From Strongylocentrotus purpuratus (lineage: Eukaryota; Echinodermata; Echinoidea; Camarodonta; Strongylocentrotidae): 64,000 nucleotides of DNA. The DNA is taken from the NCBI RefSeq assembly GCF_000002235.5, contig NW_022145610.1, forward strand, positions 31,490,306-31,554,305, given 5' to 3'. Positions 42,701 through 46,715 of this stretch are shown piece after piece. The translations under genes were made by a program, and so were the position numbers. Below the pieces are notes generated by a model that searched no databases, was not told the origin of the DNA, and was given only the letters and a program-made list of their open reading frames with translations. How positions within the stretch are numbered: the first letter of the stretch is position 1; every line of letters starts with the position of its first letter.

Positions 42701-43826
42701 ATGTACCAAATATACAAAATTCAGTCGTGAAAAATGAGCTTTAAAAACTGTAAATTGGCAACATGCTGAAAAGTTCACAAAAACCTTTTCCCCACAAAAT
42801 ATAATGCAATAAAAAATAATAATACTTTTTCTATACAAAGAAAAGCTGATAAATTTATTCTTTTAGAATTCATATGCTGAATGGGATGTTTAATTTTCAT
42901 TACAGGCATAAAACAGACTTCTAAGCAATGTTTTATTACCGAATGTGTAGGGCTTGCCAGCGGGCTTCACTCTGGCATCGTACTGCTGCACGTTCTTGCC
43001 CTCTGCCCTCCAATGATGGTGTGCATCGTTCTCACTCTCTCTGATGATGGAATAATAATTGCAAACATTTATTAAATTGGCAACAAACTGGACGAAGACA
43101 AGTAAAGATGGATAAGGTGGTAGTTCTGTTAGAATGAAACTCAGCTTTTTCAATACTAAACAATAGAAAAACAAACCAACAGAAGTCACATCCCCCCCCA
43201 AAAAAAAAAAAAATAAATAAATAAAATGTATATCAGTGAAACCCGTCTGATAAATACCACCCAAGGGAGACAAGAAAAGTGGTCTTTACAGACAGGTGGT
43301 CTTTATGTACAGGTTCCTTTAGTACATGTTTCAATGAGAAACCATTTTCAAGGGAAACAAAATATGTGGTCTTTGTAAACAGGTGGTTGCTAAACCTGGT
43401 TTGGCTGTACATTAATACATTTAAAAGGAGGTTGATCAAATGATCCTAATAAGAGGGGATCCCTACAATCTCACTCTGGACCAGTGTACAAATACATCTG
43501 CTAGGAACCACGAAAGCTCTCTTTGAAAGAAATATAATTCTGCTGCATCAATTCTCATGAATTTTGTATGTATTTTACCAGAGCTCTTTTAGGGCTTTGC
43601 TGTACGTGTGCAGAGCCTAATTGCTCACGACTCCAGTCCACCCTTTTCACTACTCCAGACCCCATCATATCAAAACGTAAACATCAGACAGGTGAACTGC
43701 ATACATAACCATAATTATGCTCTCGAGTTGGAGTCCGACTACCCCAGCAAAATAGCTAGTGTATGGCCCTGTCCCTTACCTTTTGATGAATGGCCTCAAA
43801 CGGATTGCCACATGGACATTATCCAT
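1641..43826 (-). CDS. CENPE: Kinesin-7 / centromere-associated protein E (CENP-E), 35 coding exons
   Basis: CENP-E is a plus-end-directed kinetochore kinesin that moves chromosomes to the metaphase plate and tethers them to microtubule ends. Coding exons, 5' to 3' on the minus strand: 43826–43780, 43040–42940, 42572–42483, 41732–41615, 37620–37510, 37027–36878, 36235–36176, 35769–35506, 34478–34359, 33708–33532, 32894–32702, 30512–30310, 29283–28051, 27597–27452, 26150–26013, 25420–25286, 23737–23629, 21237–21163, 20684–18343, 17875–17821, 17022–16882, 11228–11154, 10533–10334, 9551–9443, 8952–8878, 8005–7877, 7328–7200, 6926–6756, 6173–6069, 5286–5116, 4491–4313, 3922–3822, 3452–3302, 2528–2413, 1816–1641 (or from 1828). 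Each junction has AG/GT and the phases chain throughout, except for one missing base in exon 4. The total is about 2,631 residues, close to the roughly 2,700 of vertebrate CENP-E. Motor, neck, a TWCPG block (exon 11), long coiled coil and C-terminal CTTQ all fit the family. In-frame exons could have been missed. Confidence 0.93.
2413..4491 (-). CDS. CENPE: CENP-E exons 31–34, C-terminal coil and tail
   Basis: Exons: 4491–4313, 3922–3822, 3452–3302 and 2528–2413, leaving in phases 2, 1, 2, 1. Exon 31 begins [15 protein letters not shown] and contains a charged break ([11 protein letters not shown]). Exon 32 has [18 protein letters not shown]. Exon 33 opens with a glycine/serine/tyrosine-rich non-coil segment ([16 protein letters not shown]) and returns to coil. 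Exon 34 has [19 protein letters not shown]. These look like the last coil segments before the non-coil microtubule-binding tail. Confidence 0.85.
2875..3241. mobile_element. TTAA-type MITE, family B, copy 1
   Basis: About 365 bp with CATTGCCTCAGATTCTG, AAGCCGATCGCCTGTCTGAT, CTATTGGGGAAAATGAGTAT and GGGCCGTGCATCTCA blocks shared with 7413–7789 and, inverted, 34958–35341. Its right end is at a TTAA. It fills most of the intron between exons 33 and 34. Confidence 0.75.
3690..3781 (+). mobile_element. SINE 3' fragment
   Basis: Only the last part of the SINE: GACCGGGGTAATAGCATA, AAAGCGCTTAGAGACAC, GCGCTATATAAA and (ATT)n. A similar fragment is at 26697–26785. Confidence 0.7.
4057..4253. mobile_element. 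TTAA-bounded MITE, family A, copy 1
   Basis: About 197 bp with TTAAAGGCCATCTG at one end and GGCGCTTTAA at the other, so TTAA target sites and short inverted AAAG(G/C) ends as in piggyBac-type elements (inference). It shares nearly its whole length with 25064–25259. Confidence 0.78.
4763..5072. mobile_element. MITE with GGGGGGTGTTTCACAAAGAT ends
   Basis: A 310-bp element whose ends are inverted repeats over about 20 bp, extended by AAGTTGAACTTAA/CTTATAAGTT-type complementarity. It partly abuts exon 30 of CENP-E (5116). It shares its ends with 16533–16816. Confidence 0.8.
5116..6926 (-). CDS. CENPE: CENP-E exons 28–30, with a paralogous 171-bp pair
   Basis: Exons 28 (6926–6756) and 30 (5286–5116) are both 57 codons, phase 0–0. 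They share the pattern E(S/M)LEK, then EERAN or EARAN, then IC/VCEE/GE, then E(K/E)L, so they appear to be copies of one ancestral exon. Exon 29 (6173–6069, 105 bp, 35 codons) lies between them and carries [16 protein letters not shown]. This part of the protein corresponds by position to the C-terminal stalk near the kinetochore-targeting region of CENP-E (inference from position only). Confidence 0.87.
5302..5532 (+). repeat. Dispersed ~210-bp repeat, copy 1
   Basis: Shared words GTCATGCGATTGCATTGTGA, AAAGTTGATCATGTAGCAT, ATTTGGCCCAGTCT and TATATGGGACTAC define this unit, also at 24127–24320 and inverted at 63495–63705. No coding signal. Possibly a SINE or MITE of unknown class. Confidence 0.75.
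7200..8005 (-). CDS. CENPE: CENP-E exons 26 and 27, duplicated 129-bp exons
   Basis: Exons 8005–7877 and 7328–7200 are each 129 bp (43 codons), phase 0–0. The second halves are strongly similar: VCEELRTAM(Q/E)ESEREK then AEEKQ at the 3' end. This is a tandem exon duplication separated by a short intron that carries an unrelated MITE copy (7413–7789). Because both are symmetric in phase, either can be skipped or included without a frame change. Whether they are used together or alternatively cannot be told from sequence. Confidence 0.88.
7413..7789. mobile_element. TTAA-type MITE, family B, copy 2
   Basis: The same family as 2875–3241, and bounded by TTAA at both edges. It lies between the duplicated exons 26 and 27, so that exon duplication and this insertion are separate events. 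Confidence 0.78.
8040..8560 (+). mobile_element. Probable non-LTR retroelement 3' region
   Basis: T-rich sequence with TATGTATTGTATTTTGTTGG followed by AAATGAAAAATAAAAATGAA, a typical LINE 3' UTR style. No protein motif is left, so the class is uncertain. It occupies most of the intron upstream of exon 26. Confidence 0.35.
8878..11228 (-). CDS. CENPE: CENP-E exons 22–25, including a paralogous 75-bp exon pair
   Basis: Exons: 11228–11154, 10533–10334, 9551–9443 and 8952–8878. Exons 22 and 25 are both exactly 25 codons, phase 0 at each end, and share AQSxHExxRLxxLLQxLE-type sequence ([15 protein letters not shown] versus [16 protein letters not shown]), so they look like duplicated exons. For exon 25 two donors are possible. 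The one giving 75 bp (AAG before GTTCGT) is preferred because it matches exon 22; the alternative would drop two codons. Exon 23 ends in phase 2 and exon 24 restores phase 0. Confidence 0.85.
10016..10260. mobile_element. MITE with CGAGGGTTCAGTGACACAAAG ends, copy 1
   Basis: A 245-bp palindromic element: TATCGAGGGTTCAGTGAC at the left pairs with GTCACTGACCCCTCGATA at the right. The interior repeats GACACAAAGACxTAACTCC-like words in both orientations. Confidence 0.82.
11343..11513 (-). repeat. 3' LTR of the Ty3/gypsy element
   Basis: A 171-bp repeat, identical base for base to 16101–16271. In element orientation it begins TGTGTCAATATTG and ends GCTTGAAACA, so it has the TG...CA ends. The polypurine tract precedes it. 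Confidence 0.97.
11514..11526 (-). other. Polypurine tract of the Ty3/gypsy element
   Basis: On the minus strand the purine run AAAGAGGGGAGGA directly abuts the 3' LTR start TGTGTC, the expected place for plus-strand priming of reverse transcription. Confidence 0.8.
11822..15892 (-). CDS. Gag-pol polyprotein of the Ty3/gypsy element
   Basis: A single 1,356-residue frame with no stop or frameshift. Gag occupies about the first 245 residues. Two CxxC-type clusters in a zinc-knuckle-like region follow at about 246–276 ([19 protein letters not shown]). The aspartic protease motif [12 protein letters not shown] is near 329. Reverse transcriptase has its catalytic VADD box near 620, with Ala where many elements have Tyr-X-Asp-Asp context. 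RNase H has [12 protein letters not shown] near 767. Integrase has an HHCC finger near 980 and the D,D(35)E residues in GIDLFH, SDNGPP and KAESAVK (about 1045, 1099, 1133). Gag and Pol are fused without a frameshift signal, so Gag:Pol ratio control must rest on processing (inference). All catalytic residues appear present. Confidence 0.95.
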   Translation of the reverse strand: MFAVVYNMPDTVSPEGTEGDLQGAHFVKPSVQPPGHFHAAAGNVGLVEGWKIWRQQWDNYTILTNLSKQPDRYQTALLLHSVGQDCLRVYNGMKFANAAESVKCSVILDKFDKHFLGESREFFERFKFNQRSQEDGESIEQYVTALRTMSKTCGFCDCMNDKLLVDRVLLGVRDDRMRELLISKSDLDLSTAIDVCKAVEATSTHMKALKSEEINRVNRKPFPKHAKTGSGKQKFVKQKPKELKKCKFCNKSHEMKKECCPAWGQKCNVCHKPNHFKGSAVCTSKSVHQLEDDEYSSTESISVVQINTVSPEDGPIFCNMLLNGRRVQFQLDSGATVSVLPQKFLSEEDVVRNECIHLRMWNHSPLLRAVGKCKVVTRNPATGKKYRIDYVIVKEDLTPLLSKTASEKMQLITVHYESMEIVHNIFPENVCNLAPENLHKEYPVVFSSSVTGTLPGNDVHLTVMDDATPSVRPARVIPESLRSIVKDELDALQTRDLIEEVSSPTDWVSQMAVVQKKSGKVRVCLDPRPLNLVLKREHYPLPVLDDILPQLSNATVFSICDLKDGYLHCVLDDDSSLLTTFATPWGRYKWKRLPFGLKVSSEIFQKRLHLALDGLQGVRCVADDIIIWGNSDAEHDTRLQSLLQRCQTVGIVLNKEKCQFRLKEISFLGHIVSNSGLKADPSKIDAILNMSSPTCKDDIHRLRGMVNYLARYLPKLSDVMKPLNDLTHNNSAWTWDSNHDKAFRLLKEMLIQAPVLAFYNQSKPLQIQTDASATGLGAVMLQDGQPIAYASRMLSDPETRYSVIEKEMLAIVFALEKWNQFTFGRNTTVYSDHKPLECIVKKALDKAPKRLQGMLLRAMAYDVEVKYLKGKDNILADALSRASLPYESGQHDLEVVNAVKLLSLPDDKIAEIKRQTTQDPTLSQLKDTILDGWPDNKTKLPLSLTPYFSFRDELSVTDDLIFKGERLVIPKQMRRQIKEELHIGHNGVEGTLRRAREYVYWPGMNKEIKEWIQTCGTCQENSVSQPAQPLMSHPISDRPWSRIGIDLFHHDNENYLIMVCYYSKFFEIEKLQRTTAPAVIKRLKRHIGRYGVPEIIVSDNGPPFSSRDFAEFAKEMGIKHNTISPHNSKANGKAESAVKTAKRLLTKCKDTGDNVDLALLNVRNTPTQGTQTSPAQRFMGRRTRTLLPTTTQLLMPDRDSGPDVEKLNSNQRRQEKYFNRNTRKLKDLPLGATVRVKPFNHRKKWKKAVILKKIDDRSYEVRCDGQTLRRNREHLRATSSTSDTLDPIPNMFNWECQDNNQPKVRTTEQRQSTTTSPVKFRGDGTSETFDENNTSSLRRSNRQRREPHKMKDFVTF
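16083..16100 (-). other. Candidate primer binding site of the Ty3/gypsy element
   Basis: In element orientation the first internal bases after the 5' LTR are TGATGACAGCGGTGAAAG. This is the position of a tRNA primer-binding site. I could not match it to a specific tRNA 3' end by eye. Confidence 0.5.
16101..16271 (-). repeat. 5' LTR of the Ty3/gypsy element
   Basis: Identical copy of the 11343–11513 LTR. Being only 171 bp, it is short for the family but must hold the promoter and poly(A) functions. The target-site duplication CACTC follows at 16272–16276. Confidence 0.97.
16533..16816. mobile_element. MITE with GGGGGGTGTTTCACAAAGAC ends
   Basis: A 284-bp relative of 4763–5072. ACTAAGATCGACTTTAAGTT at the left pairs with AACTTAAATTTGATCTTAGT at the right, and GGCAGGC/GCCTGCC lie further in. 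It sits between the LTR retrotransposon and exon 21. Confidence 0.8.
16882..17875 (-). CDS. CENPE: CENP-E exons 20–21
   Basis: Exon 20 (17821–17875, 55 bp) completes the split arginine codon from exon 19 and encodes [15 protein letters not shown]. Exon 21 (16882–17022, 141 bp) encodes [14 protein letters not shown] and [10 protein letters not shown]. Both keep phase. The intron between them holds a TIR element at 17458–17597. The following intron of about 5.6 kb contains the complete LTR retrotransposon, so transcription of this gene crosses it. Confidence 0.88.
17458..17597. mobile_element. Short MITE with GGGCCCCGTCTTACAAAGAG ends
   Basis: A 140-bp palindromic element: the left end pairs with CTCTTTGTAAGAAGAGGCCC at the right, and GATTGATxxAAATCAATCG repeats fill the middle. 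It lies between exons 20 and 21. Confidence 0.75.
18343..20684 (-). CDS. CENPE: CENP-E exon 19, giant coiled-coil exon with 28/22-residue units
   Basis: A 2,342-bp exon (phase 0 in, phase 2 out) encodes about 780 residues of glutamate-, leucine- and lysine-rich coil. Nearly all of it is built from units beginning (E/D)LE(S/A)xLA. Their spacing tends to alternate between 28 residues (four heptads) and 22 residues (two hendecads), giving a 50-residue super-unit. Two super-units are duplicated almost perfectly as a 300-bp tandem repeat (19441–19740 versus 19741–20040). The exon starts at an AG just before ACAAAG and ends with AG before GTAAGA. The antisense strand is open for up to 372 codons here, but only as a low-complexity shadow. 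Confidence 0.94.
19441..20040 (-). repeat. 300-bp in-frame tandem duplication in exon 19
   Basis: 19441–19740 and 19741–20040 both begin GCCTCTACCTCTTGGAGAAC and remain aligned without gaps for 300 bp (100 codons), with only a scattering of substitutions. Each copy holds two 28/22-residue super-units. Confidence 0.92.
21163..27597 (-). CDS. CENPE: CENP-E exons 14–18, short coiled-coil exons
   Basis: Five exons continue the stalk: 27597–27452, 26150–26013, 25420–25286, 23737–23629 and 21237–21163. Junction phases are 2, 2, 2, 0, 0 and all chain. Exons 15 and 16 look paralogous: both carry an LC(D/E)AL block, then a run of E/K, Q and L, then a KLDET/KLEET-like block, and have near-equal length (138 and 135 bp). 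Exon 14 could use either of two overlapping GT donors. The downstream one (ATGTAAGT context) is chosen because it gives the phase needed by exon 15. The 5' part of exon 17 is copied in the adjacent intron (see the repeat at 23711–24014). Confidence 0.87.
21628..23114. mobile_element. Probable hAT-type element with GGCCACC motifs, ~1.5 kb
   Basis: Ends CAGGGCTCGAATTTAGC and, reverse-complemented, CAGGGCTTGCCCTTAAC are close inverted repeats, with GTAAAC on both flanks (21622–21627, 23114–23119). Repeated GGCCACCTGAAA and GGCCACC motifs lie near both ends. It contains a nested hairpin element (21712–21956). No transposase frame is visible. Confidence 0.6.
21712..21956. mobile_element. 245-bp MITE with 58-bp perfect terminal inverted repeats
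   Basis: The left end GTACTCGATATCGAG, continuing through CATCATTTTGAAATGAGACG, is repeated exactly in reverse complement at the right end. Complementarity continues imperfectly inwards. The centre holds two CACGTGA sites. Confidence 0.88.
23340..23603 (+). mobile_element. SINE copy, 5'-truncated, with (ATT)n tail
   Basis: Plus-oriented member of the same family: GTCAGCGGTTTGAGTGCCG retains the B box, followed by ACATTGATCTACATTTGCC, AGAGCGCTTAGAGAC, GCGCTATATAAGCAC and ATTATTATTATTAT. It is immediately upstream of a CTAT microsatellite and next to exon 17. Confidence 0.72.
23711..24014. repeat. ~153-bp tandem duplication overlapping the start of CENP-E exon 17
   Basis: 23711–23861 and 23866–24014 share CTATCTCTTCCTTCCTAAAG, GACACCATGCAAAGGGAAGA and TTTGTTTGTGTGAAC. 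The duplication includes the acceptor and about 27 coding bases of exon 17 but not the donor, so the extra copy cannot be a complete exon. Confidence 0.85.
24127..24320 (+). repeat. Dispersed ~210-bp repeat, copy 2
   Basis: Same family as 5302–5532, in plus orientation. It lies between exons 16 and 17. Confidence 0.75.
25064..25259. mobile_element. TTAA-bounded MITE, family A, copy 2
   Basis: The same unit as 4057–4253: the shared blocks TACTAGTTTGGCTAG, CTCTCAATTAACATAAG and GATCATGGGGGACCAATGG are in the same order. It ends GGCCTTTAA. Confidence 0.78.
26230..26628. mobile_element. TIR element with GGCTGCGTTCATGCTT ends
   Basis: GGCTGCGTTCATGCTTAAATTTT at the left pairs with AAAATCAAGCATGAACGCGCCC at the right (about 20 bp, two to three mismatches). 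The interior has many GATCGTGATCGC-type palindromes. It lies directly upstream of exon 15's acceptor. Confidence 0.65.
26697..26785 (+). mobile_element. SINE 3' fragment
   Basis: GACTGGGGTAATAGTATATC, AAAGCGCTTAGGCAC and (ATT)n, matching the tails of the SINE copies listed here. Confidence 0.68.
27185..27425 (+). mobile_element. 3' end of an L2-like LINE
   Basis: The plus strand encodes [12 protein letters not shown] then a stop, the characteristic C-terminus of L2/CR1-type reverse-transcriptase ORFs. An AT-rich 3' UTR with TTGTAAGCGCTATGG and TTCTTAGCGCTCC follows. It is 5'-truncated and lies just upstream of the exon 14 acceptor. Confidence 0.6.
28051..29283 (-). CDS. CENPE: CENP-E exon 13, coiled coil with a 29-residue tandem repeat
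   Basis: This single 1,233-bp exon (411 codons, phase 0 at both ends) encodes uninterrupted alpha-helical coil. Between about 28476 and 29136 there are at least seven tandem copies of a 29-residue unit of the form AALDxANLExxELKSxxxE then QNKxLMELQ. Downstream copies decay into looser repeats with [11 protein letters not shown] and LQAALEMS. A 29-residue period is four heptads plus one residue, so each unit should introduce a register slip in the coil (inference). Long antisense open frames over this exon are serine/cysteine-rich shadows of the same repeats. Confidence 0.92.
29332..29475. mobile_element. ~144-bp imperfect palindrome (hairpin element)
   Basis: CAATGATGCATGCGCATGAG pairs with the reverse complement of the right end (CATGCATCATTTG). 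Inner blocks CGGATAGATC, ATACACAC and TATCTAT pair as well, leaving a small loop. It lies in the intron between exons 12 and 13. Confidence 0.75.
30055..30175. repeat. Inverted repeat AACTCGGACCCGGGACAAC enclosing CCCTAA units
   Basis: GCTAACTCGGACCCGGGACA at the left pairs with TGTCCCCGGGTCCGAGTTAG at the right. Between them are CTAACCCTAACCCTAAACC and a T-rich stretch. Probably a small dispersed inverted-repeat element. The CCCTAA copies are too few for a telomere. Confidence 0.7.
30310..30512 (-). CDS. CENPE: CENP-E exon 12, acidic/basic linker before the coiled coil
   Basis: This 203-bp exon enters in phase 1 and leaves in phase 0. It encodes a low-heptad linker with a basic patch ([17 protein letters not shown]) followed by [17 protein letters not shown]. 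The RRRAS sequence resembles a basophilic kinase site (inference). It sits between the serine-rich exon 11 and the first repetitive coil exon. Nothing in it suggests a separate enzymatic domain. Confidence 0.85.
30601..30831. mobile_element. MITE with CGAGGGTTCAGTGACAC ends, copy 2
   Basis: Inverted-orientation relative of 10016–10260, with ATATCGAAGGGTCAATGAC at the left and CACTGAACCCTCGATAT at the right. Confidence 0.82.
32702..34478 (-). CDS. CENPE: CENP-E neck and first stalk exons (exons 9–11)
   Basis: Exon 9 (34359–34478) reads [16 protein letters not shown] then a heptad-bearing segment with [12 protein letters not shown]. This is the neck-linker and neck coil typical of kinesin-7, and it assigns the gene to CENP-E rather than another kinesin class. 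Exon 10 (33532–33708) is a charged coil with [18 protein letters not shown]. Exon 11 (32702–32894) starts PRRETWCPG, resembling the RRxTWC block just after the neck of vertebrate CENP-E, and continues into a serine-rich stretch that may be phosphorylated (inference). Exon 11 ends in phase 1, which matches exon 12. Confidence 0.9.
33026..33073. repeat. Poly(T)/poly(G) tract
   Basis: About 28 T followed by about 19 G in the intron between exons 10 and 11, abutting 3' of exon 11's flank. Apparent ORFs across it are artefacts. The rest of 30904–32590 (intron 11) has no recognisable gene. Confidence 0.85.
34507..34858 (-). mobile_element. tRNA-derived SINE with (ATT)n tail
   Basis: Minus-oriented copy with a B-box-like GGGTTAGAATCC, a body TACCTGCACTTGC, CCCGGGAGTGG and AAGCGCTTAGGCAC, and a terminal (ATT)n run at 34508–34526. 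It lies between CENP-E exons 8 and 9. Confidence 0.72.
34958..35341. mobile_element. TTAA-type MITE, family B, inverted copy
   Basis: Reverse-oriented copy of about 384 bp with TTAAAGGGATCG at one side and GGATCGCTTTAA at the other, so the ends form short inverted repeats around TTAA. Confidence 0.78.
35506..43826 (-). CDS. CENPE: CENP-E motor-domain exons (exons 1–8)
   Basis: These eight exons encode the N-terminal ATPase motor, residues 1 to about 314. The start ATG at 43824–43826 opens with [13 protein letters not shown], a typical kinesin beta-1 strand, with an upstream 3' splice site giving a short 5' UTR (43827–43857). The P-loop GQTSSGKT is at residues 86–93 (exon 4), switch I NEHSSRSH at 194–201 (exon 6), and switch II DLAGSE at 230–235 (exon 8, in frame with [12 protein letters not shown]). 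Exon 8 also carries the INQSL and FRDSKLT blocks of the microtubule-binding face. All nucleotide-contact motifs are intact. The one anomaly is the reading-frame break in exon 4, just after the P-loop (reported as a finding). The intron between exons 4 and 5 is about 4 kb and contains the LINE. Confidence 0.95.
37277..37500. repeat. Long polypurine (GA/GGGA) tract in a CENP-E intron
   Basis: About 220 bp of purine-only or nearly purine-only sequence (AGAG, GGGAGGGAGG, GGAAGG motifs) ends just 10 bp from the donor of exon 5 (37510). A mirror-repeat polypurine run of this type can form triplex DNA (established for GA repeats). Confidence 0.9.
38657..39472 (-). pseudogene. LINE ORF2, downstream part (RT catalytic YVDD and C-terminus)
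   Basis: Open frame resuming at AQGTKLGP on the other side of the insertion, with [33 protein letters not shown] and the conserved [12 protein letters not shown] region. The duplicated 8-bp target encodes the Ala-Gln-Gly on both sides. The 439 bp of MITE plus duplication account exactly for the frame change between the halves. Confidence 0.82.
39473..39903. mobile_element. hAT-type MITE inserted in the LINE
   Basis: A 431-bp element with terminal inverted repeats CAGTGGCGGATCCAGG and CAGGCGCGGATCCAGG (reverse complement of the right end). It is flanked by a perfect 8-bp duplication CCCTGTGC (39465–39472, 39904–39911). The 8-bp duplication and CAG-initial ends are typical of hAT elements. The interior is long G, C, A and T tracts and GGCCGGCGCG motifs, with no coding capacity. 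Confidence 0.9.
39911..41336 (-). pseudogene. LINE ORF2, upstream part (endonuclease end and RT fingers/palm)
   Basis: Open frame encoding the endonuclease C-terminus and RT motifs up to the GVAQG loop, where the reading frame runs into the MITE and ends. It is part of the LINE above and is non-functional because it is separated from the YVDD half. Confidence 0.82.
41868..42195 (-). mobile_element. tRNA-derived SINE, near full length
   Basis: In minus orientation it begins with a tRNA-like head: an A-box-like TGGTTTAGTGG and a B-box GGTTCAAATCCC. It then has a body with CACCAAGATG and GGAGTGGAGAATTTGC, and a tail ending AAAGCGCTAAGAGAC with AT-rich sequence. It shares the body with 34507–34858. 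Confidence 0.75.
43231..43409. mobile_element. MITE with ACAGTCAAACC-type ends, copy 2
   Basis: From CAGTGAAACCCGTCTG to GGTTTGGCTGTA, the same family as 1229–1392, between CENP-E exons 1 and 2. It is preceded by an AAATAAATAAAT run. Confidence 0.75.
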
Positions 43827-44787
43827 TTCTGCTCCTCAATTCTGATCTTCAAGTAGACTACAAAAACAAAGAAAACAAGGAGGGGATATAATTATTAGTA
43901 TCATCTCTGTGAGGCAGGAAGGGGAGTGGCTCATATCATTTTACACAAATTTGATTATTAAAGCCCTTCTGGAAGTTCTGGCTAACAGACAATAGAAAAT
44001 ATCTAAAATTTTGAAGGAGCATGTTTGATTTCTGTTTGCTGAAAATGACCTGTCCCTATGTCAGGAAAAGCATGGCATCTGCCATCATTTTATGAATCCA
44101 TCCTAAGAACAAGTTCCATTAAAACACGTAATAGAATTAAGACATGTTTCAATGGGATGCCGGTGACTCAGTGAGGTTGTCTTTATGACAGTTTTGTGAA
44201 ACTGACATTTACATTGCTGATACATTACAGACACAAGTCATGTCAGGATGTCAGATATGTAGATCTACATATTTCTTCCATCTACTTCTGGAAATTCTGA
44301 GCAACTATTAGTGTATTATTTTTTTTTGAATTGTTGTAAAACTAAAAGCAAGAATTCAAATTCTCATGTCTGATGTTGAGCTGAGCTGAGTAGACATCTA
44401 AATTTATTAATGTTTTCATTTCTTCTCTCATCTCAGCAACAGAAACTAGATCTAAGCAACCAAAATCATGAAAATTACCACTCTCACTCATCATTAACTG
44501 ACTTGTGTTAACTGTTGGATTTTACAAGAAGAAAAAATGCAGTTAGTAACAACTTGACTACAGTCTTGAACTAAAATCGAATTCTGAGGAACATTCAACA
44601 GTTCAACAGTTAGCCATTTATAAACAGAATTTGAAACTGAAACTGAAAGATTCATGAAATCGTGAAACTGAACACGCTGAAGTGAACACTAGCTGCCTGG
44701 CCAGGTGAACTTAAATTTTAAAAAATAAAAATAAAAAAAGAACCAAAATGTGTGACTGTAAGCTTGTAGATCTAGACTAGAGTCTAG

Positions 44788-45887
44788 GGGCCCGTTCCTA
44801 GATCAATAGAAACCGTCATAAGTCTAACTTCTTGACTAAATCAGCGTTAGTGAGCGACTTGTCCGCTACGTGTTTCACAAAGCCCTCTTTGCCAAGATCA
44901 ACGACAACATCCTGACTAAGTAGTTATGATGCCTCTGACACTGTCATATCTAGAGCTGTCATAACTCTTTAGTCAATGGGCAGCGCCATCACATGTCATT
45001 TATTGGGTAGACTATGGCTGGCAAAAAGGACTACAAATCCCCCAACTATGATTTTTCTACTCATTCACTTAAACAGTGAGGTTATCGATTTTTGTATTTG
45101 ATAATCTTATGAAAATATGCCATGTTTATATTTAAGGATTTTCCCATGTTTATAAACTGATTAGGTCTATACGCCTTTATTTCCACATTGTAAAATCCTT
45201 GAAGGGATGGGTATTCTGCCACGGCAGGCAAGCCATAGTTCGAAGTGTATTCTTTAGTTTTCAGACCCATATTGCTTTCGAGATAAACTCTATCTTCAAA
45301 TGTGTGAAATGAAATGAATAGTTTAAGACATGTGTTTTATTCTTTGGAATGTTGAAATTTTGTCATTTAAATAATTTACTGACGCCTAAAACATTGGACA
45401 AAACTTTCAAAACATTGTATTTTTACTAAGAATATTTTAAGGCCAATAAGGGTGTATTTTTATAAACTATCAAATGAAAATATCCGGGGGGTACCCATCT
45501 CAAGAACAAAACTGATTCACCGGTCATGTAATGAAATACTCACAATTATATTTTTAAAATACTTCTATTGTATAATCTACACAAATTTTGAAGTAGATCT
45601 AGGCCTATATTGCATCTCTTATTTCCTGGTACTAGACTACTTGCCCTCTTTTTTATTCCTCATTCAAATAAATAATTGCAGTTTTCCTAAAAAAAAAAAA
45701 TTTTTAAATCTATGGGTATTGCAACTATTAAAGGCTAAGTATCGATCTCACAAGATATCTATCTAGAAGTCTAAGTAAGCTCTCTGTGAAACGGTTTAGG
45801 AAGATCAGAGACATCTAGACTCTAGTTGGCCGTTGGCGGATAAAGTTATATCCGTCTGTCTTGTCGTTGGTTTCCAGGAACGAGCCC
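44788..45887. mobile_element. Possible 1.1-kb TIR element
   Basis: Ends GGGCCCGTTCCTAG and, reverse-complemented, GGGCTCGTTCCTGG. The interior is AT-rich without an ORF. No clear target duplication could be read, so the pairing of the ends is tentative. Confidence 0.4.
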
Positions 45888-46074
45888 TAACGTTAGACCT
45901 CTAAATTCTAATCTCTATTCAATCAAAATTCAAATTCATAATCCTGATACTGATAGACCTAGGCCTAAATCTAACCATTCTTATTTGTTTTCTTCTTCTT
46001 TTTCTCTTTCTTTGATTTGAATTTGTAAATTTAGTTCAGCTGTAACTTAGATCTAGTTAGGCCTAGGGGTCTAG

Positions 46075-46715
46075 AATCTAGATCTAGTATAGACCGAATT
46101 TTCCGTCTCTTTCGTTCGTTAGCCTCTTATTGGGGTAGGGTCGGCCGGCTCTCTCTTTAGAGACGGAAACCGTCTATACACATTCCCTTGATAACGCCAC
46201 GGCCATTTCAGGTCGTAGCGTTTTGCCCCCAAAATCCCCCAAAATATCATTTTACCTCGTGCATGTTATATTGTAAATTAGGCCTAGATCTAGGCTATAA
46301 TAAATCAGTTCCACTTACCAACTTGACTGAAATAATCAGTTTAATAGTCCCTTTTTAGGAATTTATGGGTCGAAATCGAAATCCATGTTGAAAAAGATTT
46401 TCAAAATGGATTTCGATTTTGACCCATAATTTCCTTAAAAGGGACCATTAAACGGATTATTTCAATCAAGTTAGTAAGTGGAACCGATTAATTATAGCCT
46501 AGATCTAGACCTAATTTGCAACCTAACATGCACGAGGTAAAATGATATTTTGGGGAATTTTGGGGGCAAAACGCTACGACCTGAAATGGCCGTGGCGTTA
46601 TCAAGGGAATGTGTATAGACGGTTTCCGTCTCTAAAGAGAGAGCCGGCCGACCCTACCCCAATAAGAGGCTAACGAACGAAAGAGACGGAAAATTCAGTC
46701 TAGATCTAGACCTAG
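46075..46715. mobile_element. Long near-perfect foldback (inverted repeat), arms ~305 bp
   Basis: The left arm (about 46080–46386) and right arm (about 46405–46715) are reverse complements with few mismatches, and the spacer is under 20 bp. Arms end near CTAGATCTAG and carry GGCCATTTCAGGTCGTAGCG, GCATGTTA and ATGGATTTCGATTTT blocks at matching distances. No ORF. It sits in the CENP-E intron between the untranslated and first coding exons, so it would be transcribed into a stable hairpin. Confidence 0.9.

Noticed and set aside
1641..43826. CENP-E as a processed or dead pseudogene because of the exon 4 frame break
   Set aside because: Introns are present, 34 of 35 exons are intact with consistent splice phases, and the stop codon and CaaX-like motif are conserved. 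A single-base error or allele is more likely.
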